Below, in pieces: positions 19,682-27,046 of a stretch of DNA of 27,046 nt (position 1 is its first letter; every line of letters begins with the position of its first letter). The DNA is taken from positions 1 through 27,046 of the forward strand of contig JADGJA010000265.1 of assembly GCA_027596035.1 (NCBI GenBank), read 5' to 3'. A program made the translations under genes and the position numbers. Below the pieces are notes generated by a model. It saw nothing but the letters and a program-made list of their open reading frames with translations, made no database searches and had not been told where the DNA came from. The stretch comes from Thoreauomyces humboldtii. Its lineage: Eukaryota; Chytridiomycota; Chytridiomycetes; Spizellomycetales; Powellomycetaceae.

Positions 19682-22600
19682 CTACAGTTTGCCACCATAG
19701 TACGATACTCCAGCTGGCTTTTCTGTTTCTTTTGCACCCACCACCTTCTTCTTTTTGACAAGCTTCCCTTTCCCCTTCCGATTGTCGACCCATGCGGCTG
19801 CTATCCGTGCAAGCCTCAACACCCGGATGGCAACCGTTGCCGTGTCTCGCCGGTTCTTGCCTTCTCGTCGGAACCGGCCAATCTGCTCGCAAAGATCCCA
19901 CAGCGCTGAATCGGGGCGGATGTTGTGCCAAGCGTCGTGGATCTCGTCGTCAGGTGCATGTGTCGGGGATTGCGGTGGGGTTGAGGAGGGGGACGAAGGC
20001 CCCTCAGAGTCATCGATGGCTAGCGGATCGGTGGGTGGTCGTTGTGCGGTGGAGTTTGGGGGAGTGTTAGTTGCGGAGGGGAGACTTGCGATATCCTCGC
20101 TCTTGCGTGACGAGGGATGGGAGGAAGCCATTTCGTCGGTCTTCCGTAGCCCCCGTTCTGTCCGGTATGCTTCCGCCGCGGCGATGGTCGCAGCGTCCGC
20201 AGACGCTGTAGCGGTGGCGGAAGCTCGAACCGACTCGTTAAGTTCAGATCCCAGAACAGGTCGGAGGCCCTTTGGACCGTTTGCGATGCCAGTCGCAGTC
20301 CCGGGTAATTGCAAGTCCGGAAGCACATCACGAGGAATATACTCCGGGGCGATGGCGATCCATGTTATGAGCGGACCCGATGGAGGGGGAGGTGGCGCCG
20401 AGGGGACGGTGCCGGCGGGGACGGGCAGACGGGGATCACGACGGGGGGCAGGAGCCGGAGTGTCGGTGTACGGCGGAATCCTCGATGGGATTTGCGCAGA
20501 TTTGCGGGTGAGAATAACGCCCATGTCTCGGAATCGCGATATTGCGTTTTTAAGGGTCTCTTTATTGACCGACTCAAAATACGAGAGGTCGCCTATGGAA
20601 AAGCACATGAGTCGCATGCAATCTGGAACAAGCACGGGACTTCCATTTCATTACCTTCATAATATAACGTTTTGCCCAAATACTGTGCTCGGTTCATCAC
20701 AACTCGCTCATCGACCCATTCAAGTGGCTGTATTGCATCCTCATCCCCTTTGATCTCCGGAATGATCGAAAACAAGCTGACGGCCGCCAACCAGTATGTT
20801 TCGATATACGGCCACATCAGGAAGCAGTAGAAGTCTAATCGTAAAACATGTCAGTCTCAAGGCCCAGCACCCAGCCCAATGAATAATACCTACCGAAGGT
20901 TTCCCTCCCTATCCTCCTCTCCTCAGCAGAAAGTGAGATCCACTTGACGTCCTCTAACCCTGTAGTTGCGGCACCGGATGCGCTGATTGTTTCCTCCTCA
21001 ACCGTGATAACATCCGCAAGACGAAGCCGTTCAACCGTCTCGTCCAGGTTCTTTTCCAAACCACCGGGACCGTAAATGAACTCGGCTTTCAAAAGTTGCG
21101 ACACGAACGCCACGTCTTCGGCAAGGAACGGACGTAAAGCAATGCGTTGACTATGGACGGGCCCACCGGCTTTCACCGTCGCATACATTGCCGTAGAGAG
21201 GATCGCTGCACGAAAATCATCAGAACAAAGCGAATATATTACAGTGTTCAAACGCACGTTACCTTCGGCCAAGAAGAGATGGATAACCTGGTTTCGGTAA
21301 AAACTTAGTTCAAACCGTTTGAGGGGATAATATACGGTCTCCAGTAGGTCGGTTCGCTTTCCAACGAGGTCCTTCATCTGCATCACCGCACTGGTGCTCA
21401 AAAGTTCAGCAACAAATTCGAATTCCAGAACTGGACGACGACCCATACCGCTCAACAATAGCCGCCGTCGACATGTCACCGAAGTGAGCTACCCGTCCAC
21501 CCTTTGCTATGATTTCCCGTTTTAGCCAATTCACCTTTCTCACCAGCTAGGAAAAATACCGGTCAACAACATAAATTTGCTTCATAACCATTATGGAAAC
21601 AGACCTCGTTCTGACCAACTCCTCGACCTCTCAGTGTCAAAACAATTGTTCCAACCAAAGCTGTAGGCATCGTCACGCTCACTGCGTTAATGTCGCTAAG
21701 CACTCGGAAGCCGAGTGACTGCAACAGCAGTGTGCGGTCTTCGGGAACGGTCATAGGGGTGAAAGCAGTACTACTCGCGTCGAAAAAACCATTTAGACTA
21801 AGTTTATGCGATTCAAAGGCGCAGTTGAGTACCTACCCACGACGGACTTCCTGACTTTTGATGTACTCCCTGAGCGAGTACGGTTTGGCAAAACGAATAT
21901 CGATGCGACCCCACTATTCAAAGGATCGATGGTAAGCATCGGCGTCCTTGTAACCATTCCATATATGAGTATCGTATATGAACATGTTACCTTAAACTGC
22001 AGGATATTCAGATTGCTTAAAATTCCTTTCAGGCTTTCCTTCTGTTTGGGAGTCCCTAATAGCTCATTGACGTATGACTCGGTCTCAATGACCTTGTCAT
22101 AACCAATGCTCATGGGTACCAATATCACATCTTTGATGCGACCAGAAGCGACAGCGTCCAGGACAATCTTCAGTATCCCAAATTTCGGCTGAAGCAGTTT
22201 CCCTATACGAGATCGAGTTCCCTCGATGAAGACCTCCAGGTTGTGACCCCGAGCCATGAGGAGCTCGATGTACTCTCGCATCAGAACATTGTACATGACA
22301 TCGTCTCCCCACTGGCGTCGGATAAAGAAGGCCCCGCCGGCTTTGAGGACCGACCCCACAACGGGCATGTTGAGATTGTCTCCCGCGGCGATGTGCGGGA
22401 GGGCTATCCCAAGGCGATAGAAGATATAGCTGGAGAAGTAGAAGGGGAGATCAGTAAGATATGAGAAGTCAACAAGCCAATGCTCGGGTACCTTCCACTC
22501 ACCTTAACACCAGGTAGTCCACATGACTTTTATGTGACGGTAGGAAAATGACGGACATCTTATTTTGCTCAGCGTAGCGGGCATACTTTTGGAGCTAATG

Positions 22601-23541
22601 CAAAGAGATAGGTGGTCAGTTGTGTTCACCCACGGCAGGTGATCCTAAACCCACCAACCTCGATGAATTCGCTTTCCCGGATGTGAATGCCCTGGTGATA
22701 CATCCTCACGAGCATGCTGTTGATAAAGAACGCTACGAATCTGCCGAGTGCACACATTAGCAATATTCCCACTAGAGTTGCGAAATGATCGAGCACGGAT
22801 CTTACCGGATAGTGCTAATGGAATGCATATCGGCAATCATGCTTTCCATCATTTTCACTAGCTGGGCCTGCGTATCGACGGTGACATCCTCTAATGTAAG
22901 ATTCTTCCACTTGCCGTGACCTCTCCGCTTTGCTGTAGCAGTACCCGCGCTAGAGTGCAGTTGTCGGTGACGCGTGACCGACACGGCGCGAACTGCGTCC
23001 ATTACTGATAGGGATCGGAGCAGACATATGAATGGCACATCAGCCAGGAAGGCCAACGTTGAATCGCAATCTGGCATATCAAGAACTCACGACGCGGAGA
23101 GGTCATGAGGGCAGTTCGGATTTCCGAAGAGTACTCATCGTAGAAGATACGTGCGCCAATATAATCCTGATATGCTCGCCAGCCCTATGGAAATCCCACG
23201 CATGAGTGACGTCCATCTTGCGAACTCTGCCCGCCCGCATCAACGCGATCCAGTGGAGAACCACGTCGCGTGCCACCGCACTGCCCGTCACCGGACATAC
23301 CGCTCCAGTGTAAAAAGCAGAGGTTTCGGCGGTCAGACGTAACATGAAACCCAGCGGATCCGGTCTGAACCTCCCAACCCCGCTCCCTCTGAAAAATGCA
23401 GACGGCTGAGTTCGAAATCCAAGTGTTTTCGAAAGGCGGCTGCAGGCCCAACGGAGTGACATACGCGACATTGGTACTATCGCTGGTTGAAGTCCCCTGG
23501 ACAGGTGGAGACTGTGCAACTCCGGCAGGAGGTTTCTCCAT
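19682..23541 (-). CDS. GNPAT-type glycerone-phosphate / glycerol-3-phosphate acyltransferase
   Basis: Fourteen exons: 23541-23465, 23388-23301, 23184-23091, 23004-22806, 22740-22659, 22594-22503, 22429-21991, 21913-21837, 21797-21605, 21546-21449, 21390-21263, 21205-20894, 20834-20655 and 20592-19682. They give about 989 aa; human GNPAT is 680. The family acylates dihydroxyacetone phosphate (peroxisomal, start of ether lipids) or glycerol 3-phosphate. Acyltransferase blocks: LPSHKSHVD (HX4D, 201-206), GGAFFIRR (242-249), VFIEGTRSR (277-285), and ILVPMSIGYDKVIETE. GNPAT-like stretches follow: GRIDIRFAKPYSL, FTPMTVPEDRTLLLQSLGFRVL, FELSFYRNQVIHLF, and LGKTLYYEGDLSYFESVNKETL. The last exon carries a long Pro/Ser/Ala-rich insert before a conserved tail (LCEQIGRFRREGKNRRDTA). 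The C-terminal tripeptide is GKL, a weak PTS1-like signal (human ends AKL). The first three exons are the least certain; the core is secure. Confidence 0.92.
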
Positions 23542-23994
23542 GCTGGTAAATGAGCCGAGGCTAGCTTTGAGATCGTTCGATATGGAATTATGACGATGTA
23601 CTTCGCAAGGGCGGGATAAACGGACGCCTACGCAACAGCTTCGCCCTAGCGTTCGGCTTGCTACTGTATACAAGGAGTATCGAAGGAGAAAGTCGGAGTG
23701 TTTTTTGAGCACGCCCGGTGAGAAGTTCGCCTGGCAGGTTGAGGCTTTGTGAACACCACCCGCCGTCCTGACAGGCACGCGATCTCCCCACACCGTCACG
23801 TCACGCGATCCCACCTGCCCAAATCCATCATGATGCTGGATTATCAGGCAAAGGTATACATTGTAGCAGCTTTGTGATTTGTCACAGAACTTGAGCCAAC
23901 CACACCCATTTCAGTTCCAGTTCGACGCCATATCGTAACTCCAAGGACCATTGTTTTGAATATGTAATGTGATTTCGTGACACGAGTAGACAAT
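23542..23994. other. Intergenic region between eS8 and the GNPAT-type gene
   Basis: 453 nt holding the eS8 3' end and the GNPAT-type promoter. Open frames here lack family patterns and no RNA gene was recognised. Confidence 0.5.
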
Positions 23995-25267
23995 CTACTT
24001 GCGAGCCTTCATCCTGCGGTGGTAGAACTCGAGCTCCTTGCCCTCAAGAATGTAACCATCACAACGACCAGACTGTCCGGGGCGGGAAGAGATGCGGGCT
24101 ACATAATGGAAAGGATAAGTTTTCGTTGTAAGCCTGAAGAGTCCATATAAGAAACCCGCTTACCGAGGATACGACCGGCAGCGAACTGCTCAACGAGTCC
24201 GGGCTCAACCTTGGAAGCCTCCTTACGAGCGTCAACCTTGCGCTGAACGTGGTTGGAACGCTTCTTGGTCAAAGGGTCCTCAGTGGCAGTGGCAACTTCC
24301 TCCTTGTGGGAGCGACGGCCGATGGCGACAGCGTAGTGAGCCTCGTACCACTGGCGGAAAGGAGCGGCATCGATTTCGATGATGGCTCCCTTGACCAGTG
24401 TGTTGGTGCGGACAAGCTCGTTGTTGGAAGCGTTGTAAACGACCTTGACGATACGGGCCTTACGGGTAGAGGACTCGGAACCCCATGCGAAGTTTCCTAG
24501 AAGGCGAGTCAGATCATACTCCTACAAAGGTGAAGGCAAAGCCAGGACTTACCGGTGTCGAGACGGAGAGCACGGAACTTCACGTTTCCACCACGCACAC
24601 GGACGGCGTGAACACGCTTGGTACCAATACGGGTGTTGGCAGCCTGACGGCCGAGCTCGAACTTTCTCTTCTTGCGGATCTGGGCACGTTTGGCACCAGT
24701 GTGCGCGCGCTTGTGGCGACTGTCCCGGCTGATACCTAGCGACGCCGAGCGGATAGAGGAGTCAGCTATGACTGCCATATATCACGCTCGGGTATTCTCT
24801 GCGCACGCATAGGGATTTTTGCCACAGAGGGGTTGCCGTCGACGCCTGCCGTTATAGCAGTTGCAAACACAACCACCTCTGGCTGCATTCGAGGGTGTGG
24901 ACCCCGCAGTCTTATGCCCGGCCCTTCACCTTGCCAAAGTCGAAGCAAGGCGGCGGCTACTGACAGAGTCGACTGGACGGACCGAGTGCAGCGACGGGAC
25001 GGCCCGCTCCCAGGAAAACTGCATTGGTGATCCTTGTCGCTGCAAGCCAAGGACTCTGTCCAGGCGTTGACAAGTAGCATGTACGTCTCCGGATTGTCGA
25101 ACCCATTCCAGCATCCAAGCCCGTCCAACCCGTCAACCATCCATCCATCCGTCCATCCATCCATCCGTGGCTCAGTGCCGAGCAGAATAAGGAGGCCCTG
25201 CTGTGACCGTATCGTCCTCTCTGGCGTCAGTCGGTTCAGTGTACGGAAATATGCGCTGCTTACCCAT
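23995..25267 (-). CDS. RPS8: Small ribosomal subunit protein eS8
   Basis: Exons are 25267-25264 (just ATGG), 24735-24553, 24496-24164 and 24098-23995 on the minus strand, giving 207 aa (human 208). eS8 is a structural protein of the cytosolic 40S subunit. Conserved blocks are [124 protein letters not shown] and the basic end RRMKARK. The acceptor CGCTAG/GTATCAGC leaves the second codon needing one G. The nearest upstream ATGG followed by a strong donor (GTAAGC) is at 25267, implying a 528-nt first intron against 56 and 65 nt for the others. The coding body is certain; the 4-nt first exon is inference, though similar tiny first exons are common in fungal ribosomal protein genes. Confidence 0.95.
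25138..25167. repeat. CCAT/GGAT tetranucleotide microsatellite
   Basis: Imperfect CCATCCAT...CCGT run of about 30 nt inside the proposed long first intron of eS8. Confidence 0.8.
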
Positions 25268-25684
25268 GGTTGCTGGATGTTCTGTGGGAGGAGAGAAAGG
25301 AAGAGCTAAGCATGAGTTCCTGCGGCGCACAAGTGCTGGAATGGGGTGGCTTGCATGTCAATAATTGCTTGGAGAGTCGAGACCTTCCCGGTGCAACGGC
25401 GATGGCAGCGTTCTCCCTCTCACTTTCGGACACCACCTTGTTACCAGCAACATATCACGGCATGGAGAGCAGAAGACGGGGGGACAGTACAATTGTAAGC
25501 CAAAATCTAGATGCACGCCGAGCGCTTCCTTGAGAAAGAACAATCATAAAGGATCTCGAATCTGCGCTGGTGTTTCATGTATAAACGCCAAGGTTTGCTG
25601 TACCGGCGTACAAATAGAAGTCCTGTTTTCCAGATTAAATCCATTTGCACGCCTAGAACGGGGATGTGGTTTCAGGATGCGACC
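25268..25684. other. Intergenic region: PCC1 3' end and eS8 promoter
   Basis: 417 nt between two minus-strand genes. No gene is supported. It should contain the eS8 promoter and 5' UTR. Confidence 0.5.
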
Positions 25685-26181
25685 TCATACAGTGATCTGA
25701 TCTGGGAGAAGCAAAGAGCGTACAGGGTTCCCATTGCCCGCTCCACTGGTATCTCCGAACGCCTCGATAGTTTCTGCGACGAGAGCAAGGAAGTCGAATA
25801 GGCTGGAAACAGATGTTCGTAGAGCACGGACAGAAGTTGCTTTTATGGTGCTGCGAAAAGGGTTATGAGCTGAAGGGACGGAGTGGTTTTCCTTTGGCTT
25901 CGAGGAACCCGCAAAAATAGTTGCGGGTGCGCGAAGAACGGGAACCGACTCACGCGATCAGTAGAGCATCTTCCACAGAAAATGATTTTGAGCAGTCTCC
26001 CGGCTTTACTTCAGGATCCACTGCCAGAACCTGATGCGCTATACTTGCCATATGTCTCGAAGGAAACGGAATCCGCAACGTCCTGCGGGAAAGAGATTTA
26101 AGAGTTCAGCGTAATGTTCGAGGTGCAGGCACCAAGAACAGCCAGCAACGCATACACGATGTGGGCTAGATTTGGAGGCAT
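25685..26181 (-). CDS. PCC1: KEOPS/EKC complex subunit PCC1 (LAGE3 family)
   Basis: Three small minus-strand exons, 26181-26156, 26082-25954 and 25850-25685, encode 106 aa, the usual size. Pcc1 is the dimerising subunit of KEOPS, which makes the universal tRNA t6A modification and influences telomeres and transcription in yeast. The spliced protein starts MPPNLAHIVTLRIPFPSRHM and shows the family pattern: IPFPS..HMASIAHQVLAVDPE, a variable loop, FSVEDALLIATIKAT, then RALRTSVSSLFDFLALV and AETIEAFG. The two introns (73 and 103 nt) are GT-AG with pyrimidine-rich acceptors (CTTTCCCGCAG and CCTTTTCGCAG). The first has a CTGAAC-like branch site. Phases 2/2 fit both joins. No single open frame covers the gene, so it is easy to miss. 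A short non-conserved tail (about 25 aa) follows the helix. It lies upstream of eS8 on the same strand. Confidence 0.88.
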
Positions 26182-26926
26182 TGCTTTGGTCGCGAAGCGT
26201 AGTTTGTCGTTGGGCTGGGCTCCTGCGCTTTGTATCCAGGAAGGTGATGGATTCAAGAAGGAGAGAGCGAGAGAGAGAGGCAGGTAATAGTTGTCTGGCC
26301 CCTGCCTGCGGCGGCTCGCTCGTCGTCGGGTTCGCTTTCGGCACTCACGGCGTCAGCTCGCCGGACGGCCGGGCGGCCGGACGGGTCTTAGGCCTGGCTC
26401 GCTTTCGACAGCCGCTCACGCCAATCGCGACATTGCCTGGCGGCGGCCAGACGTCTCTCGCTCTCCTTTTTGAATCCATCGTCAATCTCTTTGTCTCTCT
26501 TTTCGCGCGCTCCTTCTCCTTCCTCGTTCTTCCGCTCGCGCTCCTTCTTCTCCTTCATCCATTCTCCTCTCGTCCTGCATGTTCCACTCGGCTGCACGAC
26601 GGGTGTCGTTGTTTATTGACACGTCAAACGAATAACGCTTCGGCACGTCGCTAAATCGGCGAAATCAATTCTAAAAAAGAAATTGTCCGGAACACCTACG
26701 ATTCCAGTCTTGCCCCAGCTTGCCGTAGGAGAGGTGAGGCGTGGGATGGTTCTCAGTCCGACCGAAGGGAGAATGGATTGAATTCCGGACTGACAGTACG
26801 CAGACTCTGGCTTCGATCTGCAGCCTTCCCGTTAACAACCTTTGGACAAATCACCCTGCCGCCACTGGAACGTATCCCGAAAACGGCGGGGCAGTCTTGC
26901 AAGCAGTTCATTCCTTGCTTTATGAA
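26182..26926. other. Intergenic region upstream of PCC1, low-complexity
   Basis: 745 nt. It has a GAGA tract (about 26257-26282), a GC-rich CCGG/GGCCG run (about 26360-26385) and a long pyrimidine-rich stretch on the plus strand (about 26455-26575). That stretch makes the minus strand encode a highly charged Lys/Glu/Arg frame (26388-26597) with no family match. No gene is called. Confidence 0.5.
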
Positions 26927-27046
26927 CTAGTGCATAACGACGAAGTCATCACAATCCTTTCCTACCATTGCCGCGTCGTAAACAATCCAGCACAGCCCGA
27001 ACCTGTCCTTGGCCTCATCCCTATGCTTCCCCCAGCTCAAATCCGC
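26927..27046 (-). CDS. VOC superfamily / PhnB-like protein, C-terminal exon (partial)
   Basis: The minus strand is open from the right edge to a TAG at 26929-26927 and encodes 39 residues: ADLSWGKHRDEAKDRFG, then LCWIVYDAAMV and a short tail. The spacing W-G-x-x-R/H-x(3-5)-D-x-F-G-x-x-W is the C-terminal signature of PhnB/3-demethylubiquinone-like glyoxalase-fold (VOC) proteins, typically WGDRFGxLxDPFGxxW. The rest of the gene lies beyond the window. The plus strand is also open across the same bases, so the strand call rests on the motif alone. Function within the VOC superfamily cannot be told from the fragment. Confidence 0.5.
   Translation of the reverse strand, partial: ADLSWGKHRDEAKDRFGLCWIVYDAAMVGKDCDDFVVMH

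Noticed and set aside
19755..20753. 332-aa plus-strand open frame
   Set aside because: Antisense to the last exons of the GNPAT-type gene; the minus strand carries the conserved motifs.
24736..25263. C/D snoRNA in the eS8 intron
   Set aside because: CTGA D-box matches occur, but no convincing RTGATGA C box or terminal stem was seen.
26388..26597. 69-aa Lys/Glu/Arg-rich minus-strand frame
   Set aside because: Lies in a pyrimidine/purine-biased tract and matches no family; could be a real exon but there is no support.
26731..27046. Plus-strand open frame to the right edge without a start codon
   Set aside because: Lacks a recognisable motif, while the opposite strand has a VOC-like signature.

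Overview
The window is a compact nuclear segment from a eukaryote, most likely a zoosporic (flagellated) early-diverging fungus such as a chytrid. Four things point there: a full-length intraflagellar transport gene (IFT122); fungal-looking metabolic genes (TSC10-type 3-ketosphinganine reductase, class II DAHP synthase); many short GT-AG introns, mostly about 55-116 nt; and intergenic gaps of 150-820 nt. No prokaryotic operon, tRNA, rRNA, CRISPR array or transposon was seen.

I rebuilt each gene by splicing open frames at introns whose phases agree and by checking the joins against conserved family motifs. Order: a small uncharacterised gene (131-664, +); IFT122 (1258-5128, +); a PIP5K-family lipid kinase (5552-8253, -); a DMT-superfamily membrane transporter (8874-10248, +); a CAMK-like Ser/Thr kinase with a KA1-like tail (10437-12580, -); an RNF121-type membrane RING E3 (13400-14534, -); an MPHOSPH6/MPP6-type exosome cofactor (14912-15730, -); 3-ketodihydrosphingosine reductase (15884-17091, +); class II DAHP synthase (17299-18981, -); a GNPAT-type acyltransferase (19682-23541, -); ribosomal protein eS8 (23995-25267, -); the KEOPS subunit PCC1 (25685-26181, -); and the last exon of a VOC/PhnB-like protein at the right edge (26927-27046, -).

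Most genes are unrelated housekeeping functions, but two themes recur. Lipid metabolism is represented by PIP5K, the sphingolipid reductase and GNPAT. RNA and translation are represented by MPP6, eS8 and PCC1. GNPAT is notable because it ends in a possible peroxisomal PTS1 tripeptide (GKL), which suggests an ether-lipid route. MPP6 and the reductase share a 153-nt divergent promoter.

The most unusual features concern gene structure: two inferred GC-AG introns, a 23-nt exon inside the PIP5K catalytic core, a 39-nt intron, introns with no stop and a length divisible by three, a duplicated splice donor, and a 528-nt first intron after a 4-nt coding exon in eS8. I did not find a convincing new multi-gene system. 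All spliced models are manual inferences without RNA evidence.
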